From Betaproteobacteria bacterium (GTDB lineage Bacteria > Pseudomonadota > Gammaproteobacteria > Burkholderiales > Burkholderiaceae_C): DNA of 64,000 nt. Of this stretch, positions 8,381 to 16,494 are shown piece after piece. The notes under the pieces were generated by a model. That model ran no database searches. It was not told the DNA's origin and worked only from the letters and a program-made list of their open reading frames with translations. The DNA is taken from assembly GCA_025356445.1 (NCBI GenBank), contig JANXSZ010000028.1, forward strand, positions 1-64,000. Direction: 5' to 3'. Every line of letters starts with the position of its first letter. Within the stretch, counting starts at the first letter, position 1. The position numbers and the translations under genes are program-made.

Positions 8381-9619
8381 ATGAACACTGCAACACCACA
8401 TGCCCTTAAGCCCGCCGAAACTTCTTCCAATCCCGGCCCGCTCGCAGGTCTGAAAGTCCTGGAACTTGGCCAGCTCATCGCCGGCCCTTTCGCCGCCAAA
8501 ACACTGGGGGACTTTGGTGCAGAAGTCATCAAAATCGAACCCCCCAGCACAGGCGACCCGCTGCGCAAATGGCGCTTGCTGAAGGACGGCACCTCGGTAT
8601 GGTGGCAGGTGCAGTCGCGCAACAAGCAATCCCTCGCGCTCGACCTGAAGCGCCCCGAAGCCCAAGCCTTGGTACGCCAACTGGCAGCGGAAAGTGACGT
8701 GCTGATCGAAAACTTCCGCCCTGGCGCGATGGAAGGCTGGGGCCTGGGGCCAGACGAATTGCTCAGCGTGAACCCGCGCCTCATCATGCTGCGCATCAGC
8801 GGCTACGGCCAAACCGGGCCTTACCGCGACCGCCCCGGCTTTGGCGTGGTGGGCGAAGCGATGGGTGGCATCCGGCATTTGACGGCGGAACCCGGCCGTG
8901 TGCCAGTGCGCGTAGGTATCAGCCTGGGCGACACGCTGGCGGCGCTGCACGGGGTGATTGGCATTTTGCTGGCGCTGCATGAGCGGCAACGCTCGGGCCA
9001 GGGTCAAGTGATCGACGTGGCGCTGTACGAGGCGATGTTCAACTGCATGGAAAGCCTGCTGCCCGAGTACAGCGCTTTCGGTGCGGTGCGCGGGCCTGCG
9101 GGCAGTGCCCTGCCTGGCATTGCGCCCAGCAACGCCTACCTGTGCAGCGACGGCGGTTATGCGCTGATTGCGGGCAATGGTGACAGCATCTACAAACGCC
9201 TGATGACGGTGATTGGCCGAGACGACTTGGGGGCTGACCCCGCACTGGCCGACAACGCGGGCCGCGTGGCCCGCGTCACCGAGATCGACACGGCCATTGG
9301 CCTGTGGGCCGCGCAGCTCAGCGTGGACGCGGTGCTAACCGCGCTCGATGCGGCCAGCGTGCCCGCAGGCCGCATCTACACCGTGGCCGACATCGCCACT
9401 GACCCACACTACGCGGCACGGGAGATGCTGCAACACATCACCATGGACGACGGCAGCGCACTGATTGTGCCCGGCATCGTCCCCAAACTCTCGCGCACAC
9501 CGGGCAGCCACCGGCGTAACGCTCCCCGCATTGGTCAGGATTCAGACACTGTGCTGAGTGGCATGGGTCTGAGTGCCGCGCAAATCCAAACCCTTAAATT
9601 GCAAGGCATCGTGGCATGA
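8381..9619 (+). CDS. CaiB/BaiF family CoA-transferase (class III)
   Basis: A 412-residue family III CoA-transferase, moving CoA between an acyl-CoA donor and a free carboxylic acid. The N-terminal GLKVLELGQLIAGPFAAKTL, the GAEVIKIEPP strand and the ENFRPGAMEGWGLG segment are typical. In the region where formyl-CoA transferase has its catalytic Asp (MQDAV), this protein reads ALYEAMF, placing a Glu there. The start MNTATPHALK is the first plausible ATG after the LysR stop. It overlaps the next gene by four bases (ATGA). Linked to an HMG-CoA-lyase-like enzyme and a Bug protein, it probably activates a branched or hydroxy dicarboxylate before cleavage; the substrate is unknown. Confidence 0.92.
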   Translation: MNTATPHALKPAETSSNPGPLAGLKVLELGQLIAGPFAAKTLGDFGAEVIKIEPPSTGDPLRKWRLLKDGTSVWWQVQSRNKQSLALDLKRPEAQALVRQLAAESDVLIENFRPGAMEGWGLGPDELLSVNPRLIMLRISGYGQTGPYRDRPGFGVVGEAMGGIRHLTAEPGRVPVRVGISLGDTLAALHGVIGILLALHERQRSGQGQVIDVALYEAMFNCMESLLPEYSAFGAVRGPAGSALPGIAPSNAYLCSDGGYALIAGNGDSIYKRLMTVIGRDDLGADPALADNAGRVARVTEIDTAIGLWAAQLSVDAVLTALDAASVPAGRIYTVADIATDPHYAAREMLQHITMDDGSALIVPGIVPKLSRTPGSHRRNAPRIGQDSDTVLSGMGLSAAQIQTLKLQGIVA

Positions 9620-10557
9620 ACACCCCCTCAAAATCCACCCCCTCCGCTGTAAAACCCCGTATTTACTTCAACGAAGTCGCCACCCGTGATGGCTTTCAAA
9701 TTGAGCCAAACTTCATCGCCACCGACACCAAAATCGCCCTGGTCGATGCCCTGAGCGCCTGCGGCTACGCCAAGATCGAAGTCACCTCGTTCACCTCGCC
9801 CAAGGCCATCCCCATGTTGCGCGATGCCGAAGAAGTGATGGGCCGCATCCAGCGTGTGCCGGGTGTGGAATACACGGTGCTGGTGCCCAACCTGCGTGGT
9901 GCAGAGCGGGCGCTGGAATCCAAAGCGGACGAGCTGAACTTGGTGATGTCGGTGTCTGAAACACACAACCTCGCCAACCTGCGCATGCCGCGTGACAAGA
10001 GCTTTGCAGCGTTGACGGAAGTTATCCGGGTGGTGGATGGCCGCACGCCCATCAACGTGTCGCTGTCGTGCAGCTTTGGCTGCCCAATGGAAGGCGATGT
10101 GCCCTTGGCCACGCTGATCGCCTGGGCGGAGCGCTTTGTGGCGTTGGGCGTGCGGGGACTGACGGTTTGCGATACCACCGGCATGGCCCATCCTGCCCAG
10201 GTGGCACAGGTGGTGGACGCGTTGCAAAACCGCTTCCCACACACCCAACTCACCCTGCATTTTCACAACACCCGTGGCATGGGCTTGGCGAATGTGCTGG
10301 CCAGCGTGCAAGGCGGCATTGTTCGCTTCGACGGCTCGCTGGGTGGCTTGGGTGGCTGCCCTTACGCCCCAGGGGCCAGCGGCAACATCAGCAGCGAAGA
10401 CGCCATCCACATGCTGGATGCGATGGGGTATGACACCGGGATGGACTTGGGCGCACTGTTGACGGTGGCCCGCCAGATGTCCCACATCGTCGGCCATGAC
10501 GTGCCGGGACAGGTAGCAAAGGCGGGACGCATCACCGACTTGCACCCAGCGCCTTGA
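9616..10557 (+). CDS. hydroxymethylglutaryl-CoA lyase-like enzyme
   Basis: A 313-residue DRE-TIM metallolyase of the HMG-CoA lyase family. NEVATRDGFQ supplies the Arg-Asp of the active site, LHFHNTRG supplies the metal-binding His pair, and GGLGGCPYAPGASGN is the HMGL signature with its catalytic loop Cys. True HMG-CoA lyase yields acetyl-CoA and acetoacetate, but members in CoA-transferase operons often cleave other 3-hydroxyacyl-CoAs such as citramalyl-CoA. It starts in an ATGA overlap with the CoA-transferase and is followed 6 bp later by the VOC gene. It is paralogous to the enzyme at 59276-60256. Fold and chemistry are secure; substrate is inferred. Confidence 0.9.
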   Translation: MNTPSKSTPSAVKPRIYFNEVATRDGFQIEPNFIATDTKIALVDALSACGYAKIEVTSFTSPKAIPMLRDAEEVMGRIQRVPGVEYTVLVPNLRGAERALESKADELNLVMSVSETHNLANLRMPRDKSFAALTEVIRVVDGRTPINVSLSCSFGCPMEGDVPLATLIAWAERFVALGVRGLTVCDTTGMAHPAQVAQVVDALQNRFPHTQLTLHFHNTRGMGLANVLASVQGGIVRFDGSLGGLGGCPYAPGASGNISSEDAIHMLDAMGYDTGMDLGALLTVARQMSHIVGHDVPGQVAKAGRITDLHPAP

Positions 10558-10563
10558 TCGACC

Positions 10564-10956
10564 ATGATTAAGCACCTTGACCACCTCGTTCTGACCACGC
10601 ACGGTGAAGCCGCTTGCGTGGATTTCTACACCCGCGTGCTGGGCATGGCCCTGGAAAGCTTTGTCGGCGGCACGCCCCCGGTAGAGCGCAAAGCCTTCAC
10701 GTTCGGCCACCAAAAAATTAACCTTCATGTGCGAGGCCGTGAGTTTGAACCCAAAGCCCACTTGCCGGTGCCGGGTGCGCTGGACTTGTGCTTCATCGCC
10801 AGCATCCCGCTGACGGAAGTGATAGCGCGGCTGCAAGCGGCACACTGGCCGATTATCGAAGGCCCGGTGATGCGCACGGGTGCGACACAAAAAATCCGCT
10901 CGGTGTATGTGCGCGACCCGGATTTGAATTTGATCGAAATCTCAGAACTCGCCTGA
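10564..10956 (+). CDS. VOC family (glyoxalase/dioxygenase-like) protein
   Basis: A single-domain 130-residue vicinal-oxygen-chelate protein. It opens with IKHLDHLVLTT and FYTRVLGMAL, carries an internal NLHVRG motif, and ends RDPDLNLIEISE. His, His and Glu are at the positions that normally bind a divalent metal. It sits between the lyase and Bug genes of the cassette, so it could act on the same pathway intermediate (epimerase, dioxygenase or detoxification). Nothing in the sequence fixes which. Confidence 0.85.
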   Translation: MIKHLDHLVLTTHGEAACVDFYTRVLGMALESFVGGTPPVERKAFTFGHQKINLHVRGREFEPKAHLPVPGALDLCFIASIPLTEVIARLQAAHWPIIEGPVMRTGATQKIRSVYVRDPDLNLIEISELA

Positions 10957-11006
10957 GTTGAGTCACAACGACAGCAGAGACAACAACCACAAAAACTGGA
11001 GACACC

Positions 11007-11987
11007 ATGCAACGCAGAACATTCATCACCACCCTCTCGGCCAGCGCGATCGCCTCGCCCTCCGTTTTCGCCCAAGGCACCGCTGGAAAATACCCGCAGC
11101 GGCCCATCACCCTGGTCGTGCCTACTGCCCCCGGTGGCACCACCGATTTCACCGCACGCCTCATCGTGGAACCGCTCACCCGCGCGCTGGGCCAGCCGGT
11201 GGTGGTGGACAACAAACCGGGCGCGTCGGGCAACATCGGCAACCAACTCGTCGCCCGCGCCAAACCCGATGGCTACACGCTTTTGGTGGCCTACAGCGGC
11301 TACCAGGTAGGCAACCCGCATTTGTTCAAACAAGCAGGTTGGGATCCGCTCAAGGATTTCGCGCCCGTGGCCATGATGACCCGCGCGCCACAGGTCATCG
11401 CCCTCAGCCCGAAAGTGCCCGCCAACACCCTGGCCGAATTGATCTCCTACGCCAAAGCCCATCCAGGCAAGCTGAACTTTGCGTCGTCCGGCAACGGCAG
11501 CATCCAGCACATCGCGGGGGAGTTGTTCAAGCAGTTGACGGGCACCTTCATCACCCATATCCCTTACCGGGGCTCAGGCCCGGCGGTGCAGGATTTGCTG
11601 GGTGGGCAGGTGGACATGTTCATCACCACACCTGCCGGGGTGGTGAGCCAAATCCAGGCAGGCAAGCTCAAAGGCATTGCGGTGACGAGCAAGCAGCGTT
11701 TGTCGTCATTGCCCAACGTGCCCACGGCGGCGGAATCAGGCCTCAAAGGCTATGAGCTGGATTCGTGGTTCGCGCTGTATGCGCCTGCGGGCACCCCAGC
11801 GGATGTGGTGGCGTTGCTGAACACCGAGGTGAACAAAATCATTGCCTCGCCCGATGCCCGCAAGAAGGCCGAAGAATCGGGCACAGGGGTCGAGCAAATG
11901 ACGCCCCAGCAGCTGGGCGAATTCACCAAGACGGAACTGGACTACTGGGGGCGGGTCATCAAAACGGCGCGGATTGCAGTGGAATAA
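11007..11987 (+). CDS. Bug family tripartite tricarboxylate-type substrate-binding protein
   Basis: A 326-residue periplasmic binding protein (TctC/Bug family). A Sec-type signal peptide of about 25 residues ends near SVFAQG; the mature part opens KYPQRPITLVVPTAPGGTTD, the family's ligand-loop region. Further family landmarks are VVVDNKPGASGNIG, FASSGNGS and HIPYRGSGPAVQDLLGGQVDM. Bug proteins bind carboxylates. No TctA/TctB membrane components are nearby, so this is an orphan receptor, as is common in Burkholderiales. It closes the CoA-transferase/lyase cassette, so its ligand is probably the acid that the cassette activates. Confidence 0.92.
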   Translation: MQRRTFITTLSASAIASPSVFAQGTAGKYPQRPITLVVPTAPGGTTDFTARLIVEPLTRALGQPVVVDNKPGASGNIGNQLVARAKPDGYTLLVAYSGYQVGNPHLFKQAGWDPLKDFAPVAMMTRAPQVIALSPKVPANTLAELISYAKAHPGKLNFASSGNGSIQHIAGELFKQLTGTFITHIPYRGSGPAVQDLLGGQVDMFITTPAGVVSQIQAGKLKGIAVTSKQRLSSLPNVPTAAESGLKGYELDSWFALYAPAGTPADVVALLNTEVNKIIASPDARKKAEESGTGVEQMTPQQLGEFTKTELDYWGRVIKTARIAVE

Positions 11988-12011
11988 ACCACGCCGGAAC
12001 AGGCCGGACGC

Positions 12012-12266
12012 TCAGCTCAGCGACTCGATCAAATCAATGTACTGCTGCTTGGCAGCATCGCCGTCCGTGCCCTTCATGCCGTTCCAAGCGTCCCACTTGG
12101 CGCGGCCCACCATGTCACCGAAGCCTGGTTTTTTCTCGGTGTTATCGCCCGTGCTGCCCTGTTTGTACAGCCCGTAGAGCTTGAGCAACGTGGTGTTGTC
12201 GGGACGGTCAGTGAGGTTTTTGGAGTTGGCAACAGCAGCTTCAAACAGAGCGGTCAGGTCAGACAT
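12012..12266 (-). CDS. acyl-CoA-binding protein
   Basis: An 84-residue ACBP, a four-helix bundle that binds long-chain acyl-CoA in the cytoplasm. It shows the canonical LYGLYKQGSTGD, KPGFGDMVGRAKWDAW and YIDLIE motifs, including the conserved Tyr, Lys and Trp of the acyl-CoA site. It is a single gene on the minus strand, divergent from the wax-ester synthase/DGAT gene 178 bp away and convergent with the Bug gene. Proximity to an acyl-CoA-consuming acyltransferase and, further along, an acyl-CoA ligase suggests a role in buffering acyl-CoA, which is inference. Confidence 0.93.
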   Translation of the reverse strand: MSDLTALFEAAVANSKNLTDRPDNTTLLKLYGLYKQGSTGDNTEKKPGFGDMVGRAKWDAWNGMKGTDGDAAKQQYIDLIESLS

Positions 12267-12444
12267 GGGATATTCCTTGGGTTAGGTTGGCACACCCACA
12301 CCTGCGGGTATTTGCGCGGTATCTTACGGCCTCACTCGCCCTCAAAATAGAGGCAGGACACCAACAGTCCTTCCAGCAGGCGACCCCGAAATCAACACGC
12401 AGCCACGCATACAGCGTCCCACTGCAATGCTTCCAGGAGAACAC

Positions 12445-14037
12445 ATGGTTACGCGCATCGCTGCCCAAGAAGCGGCCCAACAGGTCACGCAACACGTCAT
12501 CACCCAGGCCACCAAGGCCGCCAAAACCACCCGTCGTGCTGCACGCATCGTGCAAAAGAACGTAACGAGCGCCGTCAGCGGTGCTTTGGGCTTTTCGGGC
12601 GAGCGCATGACCAAGGTGGACACCGCGTGGCTGCGCATGGATTCGCCCAGCAACTTGATGATGGTGGTGGGCATTTGGGTGCTGCGCCCTGGCGTCACCA
12701 AAGAGGCCCTGGTGGAACGCGTGGAAGAACGGTTGATGAAGTACAACCGCTTTTCACAGCGCGTGGTGGAAGACGCCGCCGGTGCCACTTGGGTACAAGA
12801 TGCCGACTTTGATATCCACCGCCATGTGGTGATTGAAAAACTGCCCAAATCAGCCAAGGGCCAGCACCAGACTGCGCTGCAAAACCGGGTGGCAGAGTTG
12901 ACGATGCAGCCGCTGGACCGCCAACACCCCCTGTGGCAGTTGCACCTGATTGAGAACTACCCTGGTCCGAACGGTGAGAAAGGCAGTGCACTGATTGTGC
13001 GCATCCACCACTGCATCGCCGATGGCATTGCGCTGATTTCTGTCACCACGTCGCTGGTCGATGGCGGTACCCCCCCGCCTGAACGCGTCAAAAAGAACGC
13101 CCCCAGCGGTGCCGAAGACTGGTTGGCCGATGCGGTGCTCAAGCCCTTCACCAACATGACGGTACGGGCTCTGGGCGGTGCGGGTGAACGCACCGCCAAA
13201 ACCTTGCGCATGCTGAGCGAACCCCAACAGGGTCTGAGCAACACCCTGTCTAACGCAGTGGACATGGCCAAGCTGGCCTTGCATGTGGCCAGCGATTTGG
13301 CCGCCATGGCGCTGATGCCCGATGACTCCAAAACCCGCCTGAAAGGCAAGCCCGGCAGCACCAAGCGTGTGGCATGGTGCCAGCCGATTCCGCTGGAAGA
13401 AGTGCGTGCCGTGGGCAAAGCCTTGAATGCGTCGATCAACGATGTGCTGCTGAGCTGTGTGGCAGGTGCGATTGGCGAGTACCTCAAATCCCATGGCGAT
13501 GACCCCACCGGCCAAGAGATCCGCGCCATGGTGCCTGTCAACCTGCGCCCGATGGAAGAAGCTTACAAGCTGGGCAACCGCTTTGGCCTTGCGCCGCTGG
13601 TGCTGCCCATTGGTGTGGCCAACCCGATTGAGCGGGTCTACGAAGTGCGCCGCCGCATGAACGAGATGAAAGGCAGCTACCAGCCGCTGCTGGCCTTCAG
13701 CCTGCTGTCGGTGGCCGGGCGTTTGGGCAAACCGGCGCAAGACGCGATGCTGAACCTGTTCGGCAAGAAGACCACAGCCGTGATGACCAACGTGCCAGGG
13801 CCGAAAGTCAAACTGAAGTTTTGCGGCTCTACCATCGAAGAAAACATGTTCTGGGTGCCCCAATCAGGCGATGTGGGCCTGGGCGTGTCCATCCTGAGCT
13901 ACGGCGGCGGCGTGCAGTTTGGCGTCATCACCGACAGCACCCTGTGCCCTGACCCCCAAGCCATCATCGACCGCTTTGAGCCTGAGTTTTCCAAACTGAG
14001 CATCGTGACGCTGATGCTGCCCTGGGAAGAAAAGTAA
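12445..14037 (+). CDS. wax ester synthase / diacylglycerol acyltransferase (WS/DGAT)
   Basis: A 530-residue bifunctional acyltransferase of the Acinetobacter AtfA type, transferring acyl groups from acyl-CoA to fatty alcohols or diacylglycerol. The catalytic motif is IHHCIADG (H188, H189, D193). Other family marks are DTAWLRMDSPSN near the N-terminus and the C-terminal TNVPGPKVKLKFCG. About 50 residues of Ala/Lys/Arg-rich helix precede the conserved core, longer than typical and possibly membrane-associating. AGGAGA 4 bases upstream selects the ATG at 12445 over one at 12427. It stands alone on the plus strand beside the divergent ACBP gene. Storage lipid synthesis is likely but not proven. 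Confidence 0.92.
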   Translation: MVTRIAAQEAAQQVTQHVITQATKAAKTTRRAARIVQKNVTSAVSGALGFSGERMTKVDTAWLRMDSPSNLMMVVGIWVLRPGVTKEALVERVEERLMKYNRFSQRVVEDAAGATWVQDADFDIHRHVVIEKLPKSAKGQHQTALQNRVAELTMQPLDRQHPLWQLHLIENYPGPNGEKGSALIVRIHHCIADGIALISVTTSLVDGGTPPPERVKKNAPSGAEDWLADAVLKPFTNMTVRALGGAGERTAKTLRMLSEPQQGLSNTLSNAVDMAKLALHVASDLAAMALMPDDSKTRLKGKPGSTKRVAWCQPIPLEEVRAVGKALNASINDVLLSCVAGAIGEYLKSHGDDPTGQEIRAMVPVNLRPMEEAYKLGNRFGLAPLVLPIGVANPIERVYEVRRRMNEMKGSYQPLLAFSLLSVAGRLGKPAQDAMLNLFGKKTTAVMTNVPGPKVKLKFCGSTIEENMFWVPQSGDVGLGVSILSYGGGVQFGVITDSTLCPDPQAIIDRFEPEFSKLSIVTLMLPWEEK

Positions 14038-14052
14038 AACCGCAGCGCAAAC

Positions 14053-14526
14053 TCACACTGGCACGGCCGTGGTGGATTTCACCCTGTCCATCACGAAGCT
14101 GGTCTTGCAATCCTGCACGCTGGGGTGTTTGAGCAGAGACTCCATGATGAAGTGACTGTAGTGGGCCATATCACGCACCACGAGGCGCAGCAGGTAGTCC
14201 ATCTCACCCGTCAGGGCTGCACACTCCACGACCTCGGGCCAGGTTTGTACGCTGGCGCGGAACACGTCCATAGGGTTGCGTTTGTGGCTGTCAGCGTGCT
14301 TTTCCAGACGCACGTTGATGTACGCCGTGAGGCCCAGCCCTACAGCTTCGGGCTTGACCAAAGCCACATAGCGGGCGATAACGCCAGACTCTTCCAGGCG
14401 CTTGACCCGGCGCAGCACGGCGCTGGGAGAGAGACCAATTTGCGCTGAAATATGGTCGTAGGTAGCACGACCATCTTCTTGCAAGGCGCGAAGAATATGG
14501 CGATCAAGCTTGTCAAGTGCTTCCAT
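14053..14526 (-). CDS. Lrp/AsnC family transcriptional regulator
   Basis: A 157-residue feast/famine regulator. The N-terminal HTH spans about residues 4-55 (LDRHILRALQEDGRATYDHI, then LSPSAVLRRVKRLEESGVI), followed by the C-terminal RAM ligand-binding domain (ECAALTGEMDYLLRLVVRDM). It is divergent from phenylalanine hydroxylase across about 115 bp, so amino-acid-responsive control of phhA is the obvious hypothesis. The gene ends 15 bp from the convergent acyltransferase. Ligand unknown, with Phe or Tyr plausible from context. Confidence 0.92.
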   Translation of the reverse strand: MEALDKLDRHILRALQEDGRATYDHISAQIGLSPSAVLRRVKRLEESGVIARYVALVKPEAVGLGLTAYINVRLEKHADSHKRNPMDVFRASVQTWPEVVECAALTGEMDYLLRLVVRDMAHYSHFIMESLLKHPSVQDCKTSFVMDRVKSTTAVPV

Positions 14527-14632
14527 GATTTGATTTTTGCAGGTTTAGGGCGTTAAGAGGAACTATAGCGCTTTGAATTGCAGCAATGTTGATGTTGTAC
14601 GCGGCTACAGTGAGGGACAGACTGTTTTAACT

Positions 14633-14645
14633 GGAGTGCCCTATA
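14633..14645 (+). promoter_or_regulatory. probable ribosome-binding site and ATA start of phhA
   Basis: GGAG at 14633-14636 is followed by 6 bases and then ATA GCC ATT GAA in the phhA frame. An in-frame TAA at 14628 closes the frame upstream. There is no ATG, GTG or TTG between it and 14697. The spacing is ideal for initiation at the ATA. Confidence 0.5.
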
Positions 14646-14696
14646 GCCATTGAATCTGCTGCTGCATCTGTTGCCATCCCTGCGGCCTTACCTGTT

Positions 14697-15521
14697 GTGT
14701 ATGGCAGCTCAGATCGCCCACCACGTGGCGACTACAGCCGTGCGGGGGCTGACTACACTTGCCCGCAAAACTACGCGGCGTACACCGAGGCCGACCACGC
14801 CACCTACCGCCAGTTGTACGCCCGGCAAGCGGCGCTGCTGCCGGGCTTGGCGTGTGACGAGTTCATCGCCGCCCTGCCCTCGCTGGGTGCAAGCGACCGA
14901 ATTCCGCGCTTTGAGGCGGTCAACGAGCGGCTGATGAAGGCCACGGGCTGGGAAATCGTCACCGTGCCGGGCTTGATCCCTGAGTTGCCCTTCTTTTCGC
15001 TGCTGGCGAACCGCAAATTCCCGGTGACGGACTGGATCCGTACCCCGGCAGAGCTGGACTACATCGTTGAGCCCGATGTGTTCCATGACCTGTTTGGCCA
15101 TGTGCCTATGCTGTTCAACCCGGTACTGGCCGACTACGTGCAGCGCTATGGCCAAGGCGGGGTGAAGGCCCATGCGCTGGGGGCGTGCGAGCAACTGTCG
15201 CGGCTGTACTGGTACACGATTGAGTTTGGGCTGATACGCCAGCCTGACGGGCTGCGGGCGTATGGTGCGGGCATCCTCAGCTCCAAGGGTGAGATGGCCT
15301 TTTCGGTGCGCGACCCCTCCCCCCTGCGCTTGCCCCTGACCCTAGAGCGGGCCATGCGTACACGCTACAAAATTGATACTTACCAGCAAAATTACTTTGT
15401 GATTGACAGTTTCGATCAGCTGTTTGACCTGACGGCGGCGGACTTCACCGCGCTGTACCAGAATTTAGCGCTGCTGCCAGAAATTCAGCCAGGGGTGCTG
15501 CAAGCGGGAGAAAGAGCTTAG
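14697..15521 (+). CDS. phhA: phenylalanine 4-monooxygenase
   Basis: A tetrahydrobiopterin- and iron-dependent hydroxylase converting phenylalanine to tyrosine. The non-haem iron ligands are visible: H130 and H135 in VFHDLFGH and E176 in YWYTIEFG. Numbering is from the GTG at 14697. That GTG has no ribosome-binding site, and the protein-like frame extends upstream to an ATA at 14643 with GGAG six bases before it. The real product probably carries 18 more residues starting at a non-standard or mutated ATG. It is divergent from an Lrp regulator. No pterin-carbinolamine dehydratase (phhB) gene is in the window; hppD, a downstream tyrosine-degradation step, lies at 62614. Confidence 0.93.
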   Translation: MYGSSDRPPRGDYSRAGADYTCPQNYAAYTEADHATYRQLYARQAALLPGLACDEFIAALPSLGASDRIPRFEAVNERLMKATGWEIVTVPGLIPELPFFSLLANRKFPVTDWIRTPAELDYIVEPDVFHDLFGHVPMLFNPVLADYVQRYGQGGVKAHALGACEQLSRLYWYTIEFGLIRQPDGLRAYGAGILSSKGEMAFSVRDPSPLRLPLTLERAMRTRYKIDTYQQNYFVIDSFDQLFDLTAADFTALYQNLALLPEIQPGVLQAGERA

Positions 15522-15522
15522 C

Positions 15523-15539
15523 GCTATTTTTTTAATAGC
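15523..15539. repeat. 17-nt GCTATT...AATAGC palindrome
   Basis: A perfect inverted repeat, GCTATT-TTTTT-AATAGC, just after the phhA stop and before the convergent hydrolase gene. It may act as a weak terminator. It shares ends with similar 17-nt elements elsewhere in the window. Confidence 0.4.
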
Positions 15540-15542
15540 TAA

Positions 15543-16490
15543 TCAAGACCGTGCAACAAGCGCAAACGACGGATTCATGACGTTTTCATTCACCACCATC
15601 GCGACATGGGCCACACCGGGGACATGGCGGTTGTCGGCACCATCGAGAGTGGCGGTTTCCAGCGGGAAGACAATGTTGTCGCAGTGGCTGTAGAAGCAGG
15701 TGAAGTTGCGAAAAGAGGTGTCGCTGCTGTGCAGGTGCTGCATTTCGTCCGCTTCCAGCGCCTGGAGCCAAGGGCTGTTTTGCGCCATTTGAAGGGCGTT
15801 TGAGGTGGCATAGGCAGAGTTCCAGCGCCCCAGCCAGGTGCCATGGTGCGGCGAACCGATGGTGATGACGTGGTGAATACGTGTCGCGTTGTGCGAGCCA
15901 CTGCGCAACCAAGCCCGTGCCACCAAGCCGCCCATGCTGTGACAAACCAGCACCGGGGGCAAACCGGTGGCGTGCGTCACGGCCTGCACCGCCGCCTCGA
16001 CGGTGGGGGCATAGCTGTCGATAGAAGCAAAAACAGGCTCCAGGCTGACCGCGACATAAGCATGACCGTCACGGCGTAAGCGCGGGAACCAGGGCATCCA
16101 GATTGCCCGGTTACAGACATAGCCGTGAACCAGCACCACGCCCCGCTGGCCTGTGGGCTTGGCAGGCAAAAAATCGGGCTGGGCATTCGCCCGGAACGGT
16201 GCCCACCAACTGCCAAATTGAAAACTCACCACACACTCGCCCCACCAGGCACGCAGCAGTTGCAGTGCGGTCGCATCAGAGGTGGCCCCTTGGCGCAAAC
16301 CCGGACGGACGCCAAAACCGAACACATACAACACTGCAAACTCCAGCGCTATCAGCCCGGTAAAGCCGAAGGTCATGGTCAGTACGCCAGCCGCAGCCCA
16401 CAACGGATGATGTGGCAAAAACCATAGCAGCCACAGCGCATCAGCTATGAATATGGCAGCCAAAAATCGTCTGAAAAATTGTGCCAGCAT
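15543..16490 (-). CDS. alpha/beta-fold hydrolase, lipase-like, membrane-anchored
   Basis: A 315-residue serine hydrolase. The N-terminus has two hydrophobic segments (about residues 10-26 and 30-60), so it is probably anchored in the inner membrane. The lipase fold follows with the oxyanion region VVLVHGYVCN, the nucleophile elbow CHSMGG (S185), and later GSPHHGTWLG, typical of triacylglycerol lipase and PGAP1-like hydrolases. The ATG at 16490 lies 4 bases after the GMC oxidoreductase stop and is preferred over a GTG at 16520 inside that gene. It is the last gene of a three-gene minus-strand operon. Substrate unknown; a lipid ester is likely. Confidence 0.85.
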   Translation of the reverse strand: MLAQFFRRFLAAIFIADALWLLWFLPHHPLWAAAGVLTMTFGFTGLIALEFAVLYVFGFGVRPGLRQGATSDATALQLLRAWWGECVVSFQFGSWWAPFRANAQPDFLPAKPTGQRGVVLVHGYVCNRAIWMPWFPRLRRDGHAYVAVSLEPVFASIDSYAPTVEAAVQAVTHATGLPPVLVCHSMGGLVARAWLRSGSHNATRIHHVITIGSPHHGTWLGRWNSAYATSNALQMAQNSPWLQALEADEMQHLHSSDTSFRNFTCFYSHCDNIVFPLETATLDGADNRHVPGVAHVAMVVNENVMNPSFALVARS

Positions 16491-16494
16491 CGCG

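Noticed and set aside
9628-10890. 420-residue antisense frame over the lyase and VOC genes
   Set aside because: Both sense genes have clear family motifs and tight operon spacing; the antisense product has no recognisable domain and is His/Gln/Arg-rich.
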